Notes under the pieces: model-generated
The model's database searches: none
The model's input: the letters and a program-made list of their open reading frames with translations, nothing else
Told to the model about the DNA's origin: nothing
Shown here: positions 9,315-17,525 of the stretch, piece after piece
How positions within the stretch are numbered: position 1 is the stretch's first letter
Layout: every line of letters starts with the position of its first letter
Program-made: the position numbers and the translations under genes
Origin: Acidimicrobiia bacterium
GTDB taxonomy: Bacteria > Actinomycetota > Acidimicrobiia > Spongiisociales > Spongiisociaceae
Direction: 5' to 3'
DNA: 40,742 bases
NCBI GenBank assembly: GCA_011523395.1
Contig: WTGW01000220.1
Coordinates: forward strand, 1-40,742

Positions 9315-9609
9315 TGCTAATCCTTCCCGCTCTCGACTACTAGTTTCTTGAATTCTCTACCAGTCGTGGTAGTAGGCCCTGTGGAATGTGGATAGGTATC
9401 CGTACAGGCCTGCTCGCCACGGTTGGGGAAGTTACTCGTCGGGCCGACCGCGGCGGCTCATTTCCCAGGTCAGAGGGTCGGCCCCGTGAGTATGGCGTCG
9501 TTGATGGGTGGCTGCTCATGGTCGGGCCGGGCCGGTCAGGCGGTCGGTGGATTATCGCCGACGTTATGCCCAGGTCTGCCCGGCACGGGCGAGCGGCTGG
9601 GGAAGACCC
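9315..9609. other. dnaA-dnaN intergenic region, possible part of oriC
   Basis: This 295-base gap is where many actinobacteria carry oriC. I find only one good DnaA-box-like site: TGTGGATAG at 9388-9396, the reverse of CTATCCACA, 8 of 9 bases to the consensus. A weaker one, GGTGGATTA, is at 9546-9554. The part next to dnaN (9315-9400) is richer in A/T than its surroundings and holds a perfect 6-bp hairpin (CTACCA/TGGTAG, 9357-9372). A further box-like TTTTCCACA (9615-9623) falls inside the dnaA 3' end. An origin here is possible but not well supported. Confidence 0.35.
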
Positions 9610-10986
9610 TCATCTTTTCCACAGGATTCCGGACAGGTGGGAGACCTGCCGTGCCAGCTCCGGATCCTTGGGGAGCAGCTTCTTGATCTTGTTGATGCCA
9701 TGCATGACCGTGGTGTGGTCGCGCCCGCCGAGGACCTTGCCGATCTTGGGAAGCGATAGGTCGGTGAGATCGCGGCAGAGGTACATGGCCACCTGGCGAT
9801 GGGTGGCGAGGGGCTGGACGCGGCTGGGGCCCTGGAGGTCGGCGAGGGAGTGGCCATAGGTCGTGGCCGTGACCTCAAGGATCTCCGTGCCGGTCGGTGG
9901 CGTGGTGGCCGGGTCGGGTATCAGACCGCGCAACTCGGAGCGGGCGAGGTCGACGGAGATCTGCTGCTCGGTGAGGGCGGCGCAGGCGGTAACCCGGGTG
10001 AGCGCTCCTTCTAGTTCCCGGATGTTGTCCGTGACGTGGCGGGCGATGAACTCGAGTACCTCGTCGGGCACTGTGCCCGAGGCGTACTCCGTTGCGTTGC
10101 GGCGCAGGATCGCGAGGCGGGTCTCGAGGTCGGGTGGACCGATGTCGGCGAGCAGGCCCCACTGGAAGCGGGACCGGAGCCGGTCCTCGATGCCGAGATC
10201 CTTGGGAGGGCGGTCGCAGGAGAGGACCATCTGGTGATCGAGCTCGTGGAGCGTGTTGAAGGTGTGGAACACCTCCTCGAGCACCTGTTCCTTGCCCTCG
10301 AAGAACTGGATGTCGTCGAGCAGGAGCACGTCGATGGTCCGGTAGCGATGCTTGAAGGAGCCCATCCGCTTGTTGCGGATGCCGTCCACGAACTCGTTGA
10401 AGAAGTTCTCGGAGGTCATGTAACGGACGTTGGCGGAAGGCCGATGGGTCCGGATGTAGTGGCCGATGGCGTGGAGCAGGTGGGTCTTGCCGAGGCCCGC
10501 TCCGCCGTAGATGAACAGCGGGTTGTAGTTCTGACCAGGGCCTTCGGAGACCCGTTTGGCCGCGGCCAGGGCCAGTTGGTTGGACTGGCCGGCCACGAAT
10601 GTGTCGAAGACGTACTTGCTGAGGAACTTGGGGGCCGGAACCGGTGCTCGGTCGGTGGGGGCTAGGGGCGTTTCCTCCGGTGCCGGGTCGCCTGCCAGAG
10701 CGGACGCCGGGGTCGGTTCCTCCGTGAGGTCCGGCCGATCGGTGACGAGGTACTCGATAACAGTCTGCGGTCCGAAGGTGGATGCCGCCACCTCATCGAT
10801 AGTGGTCTGGTAATTGGTCCGGAGCCAACGGATGTGGAAATCGGATGGCGCCACCAGGTAGAGGGTCTCATCGACGACTTCGTGGCGAACGGAGGAGAAC
10901 CACTTCTTCCAACCCTCCGGCCCGACCCTCGTTCGCAGGGCGGAAGAGAAGTCGGGATCATGCTGCGCGAGTTCGGGCTTAGACAA
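9610..10986 (-). CDS. dnaA: chromosomal replication initiator DnaA
   Basis: 458 residues. It is an AAA+ initiator that binds DnaA boxes and melts oriC. Domain I is at about residues 1-80 (GPEGWKKWFSSV), followed by a short acidic/Pro-rich domain II linker to about 118. In the AAA+ domain, Walker A is GGAGLGKTHL (161-170) and Walker B is VLLLDDIQFF (220-229), with a sensor region around LRSRFQWGLLADIG. The domain IV signature GRDHTTVMHGINKIKKLL is close to the C-terminus. I chose TTG 10986 because GGGAGGAGGAA lies just upstream; longer in-frame starts run through the DnaA-box cluster and encode no conserved sequence. The linker is shorter than in Streptomyces. Confidence 0.95.
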   Translation of the reverse strand: MSKPELAQHDPDFSSALRTRVGPEGWKKWFSSVRHEVVDETLYLVAPSDFHIRWLRTNYQTTIDEVAASTFGPQTVIEYLVTDRPDLTEEPTPASALAGDPAPEETPLAPTDRAPVPAPKFLSKYVFDTFVAGQSNQLALAAAKRVSEGPGQNYNPLFIYGGAGLGKTHLLHAIGHYIRTHRPSANVRYMTSENFFNEFVDGIRNKRMGSFKHRYRTIDVLLLDDIQFFEGKEQVLEEVFHTFNTLHELDHQMVLSCDRPPKDLGIEDRLRSRFQWGLLADIGPPDLETRLAILRRNATEYASGTVPDEVLEFIARHVTDNIRELEGALTRVTACAALTEQQISVDLARSELRGLIPDPATTPPTGTEILEVTATTYGHSLADLQGPSRVQPLATHRQVAMYLCRDLTDLSLPKIGKVLGGRDHTTVMHGINKIKKLLPKDPELARQVSHLSGILWKR

Positions 10987-11020
10987 GTATTCCTCCTCCC
11001 GGCGGGCTCTGCGGGTGGGG

Positions 11021-11052
11021 TTACCCACAGCACTGTCCACAGTTGTGGATAA
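11021..11052. promoter_or_regulatory. DnaA-box cluster upstream of dnaA
   Basis: Three DnaA-box-like 9-mers lie within 32 bases: TTACCCACA (11021-11029, 8 of 9), CTGTCCACA (11033-11041, 7 of 9) and, on the opposite strand, a perfect TTATCCACA (11052-11044). They begin about 35 bases upstream of the dnaA start. The cluster could serve dnaA autoregulation, origin function, or both. It is denser in boxes than the dnaA-dnaN gap. Confidence 0.65.
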
Positions 11053-11554
11053 CAAAGCGCAGGCTGGCCACGCCACTCCACCCCGCGCCCGGCAATACTC
11101 CACTTGGTCTGGTGGCCGGACTCCATTCGCTGCACACGTATGATCCTGGGGATACGGATCGAGTAAGCCCGGCAGGGGGTAATCCTACGTAGCCGTCGGC
11201 GGCGCTGCCACGAGCGGAAATCCATCCACGGCAGGCATGGCGACAGCAGGACGGGCGCCATAACACCACGTCAGGACGGAAGTGGGAGCGTGGGCGGGCG
11301 CGAGGAGACCGCCGCAGGGAGATTTTGGCGTTCTGTGCAATTTATTTCGCGGTCTCTTGGCGGGCAGGATGCGGCGAGCGCTACGGCTGTCGCATCTGTT
11401 CAGGTACGTAACCAGGCCATCTTTGCAATACGGGCGGGATGTCCGTAATCTTGTCAGACCTCAAGGAAGTGTCGGCAGGCCCCGGCCAGGGCCGGGCCAC
11501 GCCGCATTCCCCGCACCGGGCACCGTACCCGGGTTGTCCGATAAGGGACCCCTA
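11053..11554. other. dnaA-rpmH divergent intergenic region (candidate oriC)
   Basis: About 500 bases separate the DnaA-box cluster from rpmH. All genes to the left run leftward and all to the right run rightward, as expected around an origin. The only clearly A/T-rich patch I see is at about 11318-11350 (around ATTTATTTCG). I find no further good DnaA boxes. The rightward rpmH promoter should lie in its last 150 bases. Confidence 0.45.
11423..11451 (+). promoter_or_regulatory. possible rpmH promoter
   Basis: TTGCAA (11423-11428) and TAATCT (11446-11451) are 17 bases apart and about 100 bases upstream of the rpmH ATG. The -10 match is poor (3 of 6), so this is only a candidate. Confidence 0.25.
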
Positions 11555-11689
11555 ATGAAGCGCACGTACCAACCGAACAATCGCCGCAGAAAGCGCAAGC
11601 ACGGGTTCCGGCATCGCATCCGAACGCGCCAGGGTCGCGCCATCCTGAATAGACGGCGCCAGAAGGGCCGCCAACGGCTTTCCGCCTGA
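11555..11689 (+). CDS. rpmH: 50S ribosomal protein L34
   Basis: 44 residues, very basic, starting [13 protein letters not shown] and ending KGRQRLSA. The length and both ends match L34, a component of the large ribosomal subunit. I used the ATG at 11555; the upstream in-frame extension is not conserved L34 sequence. It heads the rightward rpmH-rnpA-yidD-yidC-jag cluster, 130 bases before rnpA. Confidence 0.96.
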   Translation: MKRTYQPNNRRRKRKHGFRHRIRTRQGRAILNRRRQKGRQRLSA

Positions 11690-11818
11690 TTAGGCAGGCG
11701 ACCCGCCGAGCACGAGTGGGCAGCCGGGGAGCCGCTCGGCCAACGCATTTCCTTGGGTATGGCCCGTAAGGGCGGCACTCCGACCGCGAAGGTCTGTAGG
11801 CAGAGGAGAAGAAGCACG

Positions 11819-12226
11819 ATGACGACCGCGCCGAATACGGCTGTCCCCGCATCCGTCGGATCGTCCTTTCCGGATTCCACAGGTCGCCCGGATCGCGTCC
11901 GACGCCTGAGCGGCGCCTCCGAGTTCAACGAGGTGCTGAGGAATGGCCGGCGGCTCAGGCGGGGTGGCGTCACCGTGGTTGCCCACCGCCGTCACGGTGG
12001 TTTGCCGAGAATTGGTTTGGTGGCGGGCCGCCGGGTGGGTGGCGCGGTGGTGCGTAACCGGGCAAGGCGGCGCCTTCGGGCGGCGTTGCGCGAGGTGACG
12101 CTCGCTGAGGCGACCGACTACGTGGTGATAGCCACGCCGGTCGTGGCCACGGCGCCCTTCGAGGAGCTGTGCGGATGGGTTCGCGACGCGATCTCGTCCA
12201 CCCTCCCCCGAGCGAGCGCAAGGTGA
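11819..12226 (+). CDS. rnpA: ribonuclease P protein component
   Basis: 135 residues, ATG start with AGAGGAG about 10 bases upstream. It is the protein cofactor of RNase P, which matures tRNA 5' ends. The core begins at RVRRLSGASEFNEVLRNGRR, and the RNR signature is in GGAVVRNRARRRLRAALRE. The N-terminal 25 residues before the core are non-conserved and could reflect a start chosen too far upstream. The last bases of the gene overlap the likely GTG start of yidD. Confidence 0.93.
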   Translation: MTTAPNTAVPASVGSSFPDSTGRPDRVRRLSGASEFNEVLRNGRRLRRGGVTVVAHRRHGGLPRIGLVAGRRVGGAVVRNRARRRLRAALREVTLAEATDYVVIATPVVATAPFEELCGWVRDAISSTLPRASAR

Positions 12227-12492
12227 GGCGTTCGAGGCCGACGGGTTCGGCGCTGAGGCTGCCGGCTATGGCGGGTCAGGGCCTCATCCGCGTGTGGCAA
12301 CACACCATCGGGCCGATGATCCCGAGTTCGTGCCGGTTCCTCCCCTCCTGCTCCCGTTACACCTACGAGGCGCTGGGCGAGCACGGGCTCTGGTGGGGCG
12401 CGTGGCTGGGTCTGAAGCGCCTGGGCCGCTGCCACCCCTGGTCGGAGGCGGGGTACGACCCCGTTCCTGATAGAAGGGCGGTCAGCCGGTGA
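12223..12492 (+). CDS. yidD: membrane protein insertion efficiency factor YidD
   Basis: 89 residues from a GTG that overlaps the rnpA TGA. YidD is a small membrane-associated protein that assists YidC-dependent insertion. The family core is plain: an amphipathic N-terminal helix, then SSCRFLPSCSRYTYEAL with the conserved Cys pair, GAWLGLKRLGRCHPW and the GYDPVP end. An in-frame ATG at 12268 just before the core would give a 74-residue protein and is an equally possible start. Its own stop overlaps the GTG of yidC. Confidence 0.9.
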   Translation: MRRSRPTGSALRLPAMAGQGLIRVWQHTIGPMIPSSCRFLPSCSRYTYEALGEHGLWWGAWLGLKRLGRCHPWSEAGYDPVPDRRAVSR

Positions 12493-13343
12493 GCGAGATC
12501 TGGAACGGCCTGCAGGCCCTGCTCGGCAATATCCTTTCCTTTTTCTACGACCTCGTTCCCAACTATGGCTTTGCCATCATATGCCTTACCATCGTTGTCA
12601 ATATCTTGGTCTTCCCGCTCACTCTGAAGCAGGTCCGGTCGACCCGCGCCATGCAGGAGATCCAACCGGAGATGGAGCGGCTCCGCAGGGAGTACAAGGG
12701 CGACCAGGAGACGATGAACCAGAAGGTCATGGAGCTCTATCGCGAGCGAGGCGTCAGCCCGTTCGGATGCGTGCTTCCCCTGCTGGTGCAGATGCCGGTC
12801 TGGTTCGCGCTGTTCCAGGTGCTGCGGAACCCGGCCAACAGCCTGCCGGCGGACTCGAGTCTGCTGGTGGCGGCAGGCGAGGGCGCGCTGCGTTTCCTGA
12901 CCATGGATCTCGACCTGGCACCGTCCGAGGTGGTGGGCACGGAAGGGCTGTTCGCCGTGGCGACGATCCCCTACCTGCTGCTGGTCGGGTTCGTGATACT
13001 CACGGGCTACATGCAACAGAAGCTGTTAAGCCCTCCGAAACAGTCTGGTGCCAGCAATCCACAGGCCGAAGCTGTTCAGCGTATGACGAAGATACTACCG
13101 TTGATGTTCGGCGTTATTTCGTATATCTGGCCATCAGGACTTAACCTCTATTTCGCCACCAGCAATGTCTTCCGAACCGGTCAGCAGCTGCTGATCTTCA
13201 AGATCGACGGACGTCCCGGCCCTCCGCCGGACGGGGGGAAGCCGGCTACCAAGGAGCCCGATGACGGTGAGCCGGATGACGGCAAGAAGCCGCCCCGCCC
13301 GCAGGGCTCGGCCAAGAAACAACGCAGACGGAGGAGAAGGTAA
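12489..13343 (+). CDS. yidC: membrane protein insertase YidC (Gram-positive type)
   Basis: 284 residues; the GTG start overlaps the yidD stop. It inserts membrane proteins with or without SecYEG. It lacks the large periplasmic domain of proteobacterial YidC. The membrane segments include NYGFAIICLTIVVNILVFPL, then the charged hairpin KQVRSTRAMQEIQPEMERL and PFGCVLPLLVQMPVWFALFQ, and later VATIPYLLLVGFVILTGYMQ and LMFGVISYIWPSGLNLYF. The C-terminus is a Pro/Lys/Arg-rich cytosolic tail that ends in a run of arginines, as in actinobacterial homologues that contact the ribosome. jag starts 4 bases after its stop. Confidence 0.95.
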   Translation: MSEIWNGLQALLGNILSFFYDLVPNYGFAIICLTIVVNILVFPLTLKQVRSTRAMQEIQPEMERLRREYKGDQETMNQKVMELYRERGVSPFGCVLPLLVQMPVWFALFQVLRNPANSLPADSSLLVAAGEGALRFLTMDLDLAPSEVVGTEGLFAVATIPYLLLVGFVILTGYMQQKLLSPPKQSGASNPQAEAVQRMTKILPLMFGVISYIWPSGLNLYFATSNVFRTGQQLLIFKIDGRPGPPPDGGKPATKEPDDGEPDDGKKPPRPQGSAKKQRRRRRR

Positions 13344-13347
13344 ACCG

Positions 13348-14235
13348 ATGGTGGAGTGGGTCGAGGTCAAAGGCGCATCCGTTGAACTGGCCGTCCAGGC
13401 TGCTCTCGAGGAGCTGGGCATCGAAGACGCCGACCGGGCGGAGGTCAAGGTGCTGCAGGAACCGAAGCCGGGATTCCTCGGCATCGGGCGGCAGGATGCC
13501 ATCGTACGGGTCAAGCCGAAGAGCAGAGGGCGAAGGGGCCGGTCCGGTCGTGGCCGCCCGAAGAAGAAGGCGGCGCGTAAGCCGAGTTCCGGCAGGGCCG
13601 CCCAGCCGAAGGATCGCAGCAAGGCCAGAGGAGGAGCCGCCAAGGCGAAGAGCCGGCAGGCCGGCGGCAAGGCGGGCGGCGACTCACGGTCGGGTCGCGG
13701 TAGGAAACAGCAGGCGCGTCAAGGCCGAAGGGCAGAAGGAGAGGTCGGAGCGGTGACGGGTGATAGTAAGGACGGCGACACCTTGGGCACCGAGCAGGCC
13801 GAGGTGGTCCGGGAGTTCCTGGACGGCCTACTGAAAGAGTTCGGGCTGGAAGGGACGGTCGAGTCCGGATTCGACGGAAAGGTCGTGCGCGCCGACATAA
13901 CGGGCGAGCAGACCCAGGCGCTCATAGGCCCGAAGGCTTCGATCATGCACGCCGTCCACGAACTGACCAGGACGATCGTGCAGCGCAAGACGGCCCGTGG
14001 CTGCCGGCTCCGGCTCGACATCGCCGGCTACGGGAAGAAGCGTCGGCAGGCTCTCGGGATCTATGCGGGCCAGCTGGCCGAGCAGGTGATAGATGAGGGG
14101 GGAGAGATCATGCTCGAGCCGATGAACGCTGTCGACCGCAAGGTTGTGCACGATGCGGTGGCAGGCATTGATGGCGTCCGCTCCTACTCGGAGGGCACAG
14201 AACCCCGGCGTTCCGTGGTTATTTCGCTCGACTGA
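13348..14235 (+). CDS. jag: Jag/KhpB RNA-binding protein
   Basis: 295 residues, ATG start with GGAGGAGAAGG about 6 bases upstream. It is a predicted RNA-binding regulator linked in firmicutes to cell division and elongation. The Jag_N domain is residues 1-60 (EPKPGFLGIGRQDAIVRV). A long Lys/Arg/Gly/Ala-rich low-complexity linker runs from about 62 to 135. A KH-like domain (VVRADITGEQTQALIGPKAS) and an R3H domain (LEPMNAVDRKVVHDAV) follow. The linker is about 75 residues, longer and more basic than in most homologues I know of, and may bind RNA itself. rsmG is not found after it; a parS site and parA follow instead. Confidence 0.92.
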   Translation: MVEWVEVKGASVELAVQAALEELGIEDADRAEVKVLQEPKPGFLGIGRQDAIVRVKPKSRGRRGRSGRGRPKKKAARKPSSGRAAQPKDRSKARGGAAKAKSRQAGGKAGGDSRSGRGRKQQARQGRRAEGEVGAVTGDSKDGDTLGTEQAEVVREFLDGLLKEFGLEGTVESGFDGKVVRADITGEQTQALIGPKASIMHAVHELTRTIVQRKTARGCRLRLDIAGYGKKRRQALGIYAGQLAEQVIDEGGEIMLEPMNAVDRKVVHDAVAGIDGVRSYSEGTEPRRSVVISLD

Positions 14236-14275
14236 GCCCCGGAGGACCGGACAACTCTCAACCTCGCCACCTTCA

Positions 14276-14291
14276 TGTTTCACGTGAAACC
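14276..14291. promoter_or_regulatory. parS centromere-like site
   Basis: GTTTCACGTGAAAC at 14277-14290 is a perfect palindrome. With its flanks it matches the universal 16-base parS consensus at 15 of 16 positions, with the last base C instead of A. It lies in the 92-base gap between jag and parA, close to the origin, as expected for the ParB nucleation site. Confidence 0.95.
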
Positions 14292-14327
14292 ATCCGGCTA
14301 GAGCGAGTAGCCTCCTAGGATAAGGGG

Positions 14328-15149
14328 GTGCTCAATGGGTCAGAGACTCCACCCGAACCTGCCCGGCGGGGCCTCGTCGTGGCGATCGCCAACCAGAAGG
14401 GCGGCGTCGGGAAGACGACCACGGCCATCAACCTCGGCGCTTCGCTGGCTTTGGAAGGACACAGCGTCCTTCTTGTGGACCTGGATCCTCAGGGCAACGC
14501 CAGCACGGGTCTCGGCGCGCGGACATCCGATGGCGGCCGGTCTGTCTACAGCGTCCTCATAGGTCATAGCGCGCTGGACGAGGTGGTAGTCCCGACCTCG
14601 GTAGACAACTTGGCCCTGGCACCGGCGAGCATCGACCTGGCGGGCGCCGAGTTGGAAATGGTGTCCATGCTGAGCCGGGAGCAGCGTCTGGCAGCGGCGA
14701 TCGCCCCTGTGGCAGGGGAATACGACACGATCCTGGTCGACTGCGCGCCGAGCCTGGGCCTGCTGACCATCAACGCGCTGGCGGCGGCCCACGAACTGCT
14801 CATTCCCGTCCAGTGCGAGTTCTACGCGCTGGAGGGCCTTGGCCAGCTCATGGACAGCATCGATCTGGTACGTGACAGTCTCAATACAGACTTATACATA
14901 GGTAACGTACTGTTGACTATGTTTGACGCCCGTACCAAGCTCTCCACCGATGTTGCTGCCCAGATCCGTGACTACTTCGGCGAGCGGGTCTTCCGTACCG
15001 TGATCCCGCGATCGATCCGATTGTCAGAAGCACCGTCCTACGGCGAGCCGATCGAGCTTTATGACCGGATGAGCCCCGGGGCGGTTGCCTATCGCTATGT
15101 CGCCATGGAGTTCCTTCAGAGACACCGACAACAGGAGCAAGCACGATGA
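14328..15149 (+). CDS. parA: chromosome-partitioning ATPase ParA
   Basis: 273 residues from a GTG start. It is a deviant Walker A ATPase that moves ParB-parS complexes and segregates origins. The P-loop KGGVGKTT is at residues 24-31, with LLVDLDPQGNAS (Walker A') and DTILVDCAPSLGLLTINAL (Walker B). The N-terminal 15 residues are short, as in chromosomal ParA/Soj rather than plasmid ParA proteins with a DNA-binding domain. The TGA overlaps the ATG of parB. The parS site lies 37 bases upstream, so ParB binding could also influence parAB expression. Confidence 0.95.
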   Translation: MLNGSETPPEPARRGLVVAIANQKGGVGKTTTAINLGASLALEGHSVLLVDLDPQGNASTGLGARTSDGGRSVYSVLIGHSALDEVVVPTSVDNLALAPASIDLAGAELEMVSMLSREQRLAAAIAPVAGEYDTILVDCAPSLGLLTINALAAAHELLIPVQCEFYALEGLGQLMDSIDLVRDSLNTDLYIGNVLLTMFDARTKLSTDVAAQIRDYFGERVFRTVIPRSIRLSEAPSYGEPIELYDRMSPGAVAYRYVAMEFLQRHRQQEQAR

Positions 15150-16012
15150 CCACCCGCCGATCAGGCCTCGGTAAGGGCCTGGAAGCTCTCATTCCGCCAC
15201 CCAGGCGCACCGATCTGCGCAGGATCGCGATCAGCCGCATCCGTGCCAATCCGAACCAGCCGCGGCAGGGGTTCGACGCGGACGCGCTGGAGACGCTGGC
15301 CGACTCGATCCGTCAGCTGGGCGTTCTCCAGCCTGTGGTGGTCCGGCCCGAGGGCCCCGGTTTCGTGCTGATCGCCGGCGAGCGACGCTGGCGCGCCGCT
15401 CAGGAGGCAGGCCTCACCGAGTTACCCGCTCTGATCCGGGAGACGGACGCGGTGGGTACGGTCACGGAGGCCCTGGTCGAGAACCTGCTACGTGAGGACC
15501 TCAACCCGTTGGAAGAGGCGGCCGCCTTCCACCAACTCGAGGACGAATTCGGCATGACCCATGCGGAGATCGGGGAGAGGGTGGGCCGGAGCCGGGCCGC
15601 TGTCACCAACGCCCTCCGCCTGCTCAATCTCGCCCCGGCGATCCAGGTCCTGGTCGCTTCCCGTGACCTGTCGGCGGGACACGCCCGGGCCCTGCTGGGA
15701 CTCGATGATCAGGCCCTGGCCCAACACCTGGCCGACCGAGCGGTATCCGAGGGATGGTCGGTCCGCCAACTCGAGGAAGCGGTGCGGCTCGGCAAGGGAA
15801 TGGTCCGGGACAAGAGGCCGCGCCGCCCGGCCGAGCCGCGTCCGGCGGTGATCATCGAGCTGGAGAACCGCTTGGCCGAACAGCTCGGCACATCGGTGGA
15901 CATCCGCTACAAGAAGCGCAAGGGCGGAGCGGTCGACGGCCAGGTGGTTCTCAGGTTCAGCGGCCTGGATCAACTCGAGCAGATCTACCGGCGGTTCTTC
16001 CCATCACCCTGA
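15146..16012 (+). CDS. parB: chromosome-partitioning protein ParB
   Basis: 288 residues; the ATG overlaps the parA stop. It is a CTP-dependent DNA clamp that loads at parS and slides. The N-terminal SGLGKGLEALIP motif is the ParA-interacting peptide. The CTP-binding motifs are GERRWRA (78-84) and ENLLREDLNPLEEA (112-125). The helix-turn-helix that reads parS is about MTHAEIGERVGRSRAAVTNAL (from residue 135). The C-terminal dimerisation domain ends in YRRFFPSP. Repeated 7-base units begin directly after its stop codon. Confidence 0.95.
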   Translation: MTTRRSGLGKGLEALIPPPRRTDLRRIAISRIRANPNQPRQGFDADALETLADSIRQLGVLQPVVVRPEGPGFVLIAGERRWRAAQEAGLTELPALIRETDAVGTVTEALVENLLREDLNPLEEAAAFHQLEDEFGMTHAEIGERVGRSRAAVTNALRLLNLAPAIQVLVASRDLSAGHARALLGLDDQALAQHLADRAVSEGWSVRQLEEAVRLGKGMVRDKRPRRPAEPRPAVIIELENRLAEQLGTSVDIRYKKRKGGAVDGQVVLRFSGLDQLEQIYRRFFPSP

Positions 16013-16013
16013 C

Positions 16014-16041
16014 CAGTGGCCAGTGGCCAGCCGGCGACCAG
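16014..16041. repeat. heptamer repeat block after parB
   Basis: Four consecutive 7-base units begin one base after the parB stop: CAGTGGC, CAGTGGC, CAGCCGG and CGACCAG. The first two are identical and the others degenerate. The same 7-base phase occurs in arrays at 16112, 17896, 18007 and 27133. Confidence 0.7.
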
Positions 16042-16111
16042 GGAGGTAGTCGATTCCGTTAGGCCCTTCTATCTTCGTGGGTTGTGCCTACCGTCTCGGG
16101 GTTACGACGTC

Positions 16112-16179
16112 CACTGACCACTGACCACTGACCACTGACCACTGACCACCGTCCAGTAACCACTGACCACTGACCACTA
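16112..16179. repeat. heptamer array abutting the trxA stop
   Basis: About ten 7-base units run in perfect phase. Five are CACTGAC, followed by CACCGTC, CAGTAAC, two more CACTGAC and a final unit that supplies the trxA stop codon (CTA at 16177-16179, TAG on the minus strand). Read on the trxA strand, the transcript would leave the coding region directly into repeated TGGTCAG units. Confidence 0.9.
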
Positions 16180-16500
16180 GTTCACCCACTCCCGAAGCTC
16201 GGAGAGGATGGCGGCCTTGGGTCGGGCCCCCACGATCCGCTTCTTCTCCACGCCGTTCTGGAACACCACCATGGTGGGGATGCTCATCACCTGATACTGG
16301 AACGGGGTCTGCTGGTTCTCGTCGATGTTGAGCTTGGCGATGGTGATCTGGTCGCCGTGGTCGGCGGCGATCTCCGCCAGCAAGGGCGCCACCAGGCGGC
16401 ACGGACCGCACCACTCCGCCCAGAAGTCGACCAGCACCGGCTTGTCGCCGGCGACGGCCTGCGTGAACTCGGCGTCGGTGAGTGTTACGACATCAGCCAT
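16177..16500 (-). CDS. trxA: thioredoxin
   Basis: 107 residues, ATG with GAAGGAGG about 10 bases upstream. It is a small cytosolic dithiol oxidoreductase. The active site WCGPC has the redox cysteines Cys31 and Cys34. The conserved DFWAEW strand and the cis-proline in SIPTMVVFQNG are present. The gene follows trxB on the same strand after 104 bases, giving the usual reductase-thioredoxin pair. Its stop codon is the end of the heptamer array at 16112-16179. Confidence 0.97.
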   Translation of the reverse strand: MADVVTLTDAEFTQAVAGDKPVLVDFWAEWCGPCRLVAPLLAEIAADHGDQITIAKLNIDENQQTPFQYQVMSIPTMVVFQNGVEKKRIVGARPKAAILSELREWVN

Positions 16501-16604
16501 GTCCTGGATCCTCCTTCGGATATATGGTGTCTTGATTTACTGTAGGTTACCGCACTACAGACATTACTAGCATTAGCACAGATACTGTCCCGATGCTGTG
16601 GACC

Positions 16605-17525
16605 TCATTCCCGGGCCTCGAGCCACCGCTCGGCGTCGATCGCCGCCGCACAGCCGGTTCCGGCGGCCGTCACCGCTTGGCGGTAGACCTTGTCCACCAC
16701 GTCACCGGAGGCGAACACACCCTCCACGTTCGTCATGGTGCTGCGACCCGGCAGCCGGATGTAGCCCTGCTCGTCCAGGTCGATCTGTCCCCGGAACAGC
16801 TCGGTATTGGGAACGTGGCCGATCGCGATGAACACCCCCTCGATGGGGTGCTCACGGGTCTCCCCGCTGATGACGTCCCGCAGCGTCACGCCGGTCACCG
16901 TCGACTCGCCCAGGACCTCCTCCACGGTGGTGTTCCACAGGACGTCGATCTTCTCGTGGGCCAGTGCCCGGCCGGCCATGATCCGGGAAGCCCGGAACCG
17001 GTCCCGCCGATGCACGATGGTCACGCTCGAGGCGAACTTGGTCAGGAACAGGGCCTCCTCCATCGCCGAGTCACCGCCGCCCACCACCACCAGGTCCTTG
17101 TCCCGGAAGAAGAAGCCGTCACAGGTGGCACAGGCGGACACGCCGCGGCCGATGAGCGCCTCCTCGCCGGGCACCCCGAGAAACCGGGCGGTGGCGCCCG
17201 TGGCGATGACCACCGCTCTGGCCGAGTGACGGTCCGATCCCACCCGGACCTCGAACGGCTGCCGGGTGAAGTCGACCGACGTGACGTCGGACGTGATCAG
17301 GGTGGCGCCGAAGCGCGCGGCCTGCTTGCGGAAGCGTTCCATGAGCTCGGGACCCATGATCCCGTCCGGGAATCCCGGGTAGTTCTCCACGTCGGTGGTG
17401 ATCATCAACTGTCCACCCGCCGCGCTCCCTTCGAAGACCAGCGGGGAGAGGTCGGCGCGGGCCGCGTACAGGGCAGCGGTGAGCCCGGCGGGACCCGATC
17501 CGATGATGACCAGGTTCTCGGTCAT
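16605..17525 (-). CDS. trxB: thioredoxin reductase
   Basis: 306 residues. It is a low-molecular-weight flavoprotein that reduces thioredoxin with NADPH. The FAD-binding motif [16 protein letters not shown] is at residues 9-24. The redox centre [10 protein letters not shown] has Cys132 and Cys135. The NADPH-binding motif is [16 protein letters not shown], and the second FAD motif is [27 protein letters not shown]. The length is typical. The ATG overlaps the stop of the upstream membrane-protein gene, so the sigma/anti-sigma block and trxB may be one transcript. Confidence 0.96.
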   Translation of the reverse strand: MTENLVIIGSGPAGLTAALYAARADLSPLVFEGSAAGGQLMITTDVENYPGFPDGIMGPELMERFRKQAARFGATLITSDVTSVDFTRQPFEVRVGSDRHSARAVVIATGATARFLGVPGEEALIGRGVSACATCDGFFFRDKDLVVVGGGDSAMEEALFLTKFASSVTIVHRRDRFRASRIMAGRALAHEKIDVLWNTTVEEVLGESTVTGVTLRDVISGETREHPIEGVFIAIGHVPNTELFRGQIDLDEQGYIRLPGRSTMTNVEGVFASGDVVDKVYRQAVTAAGTGCAAAIDAERWLEARE

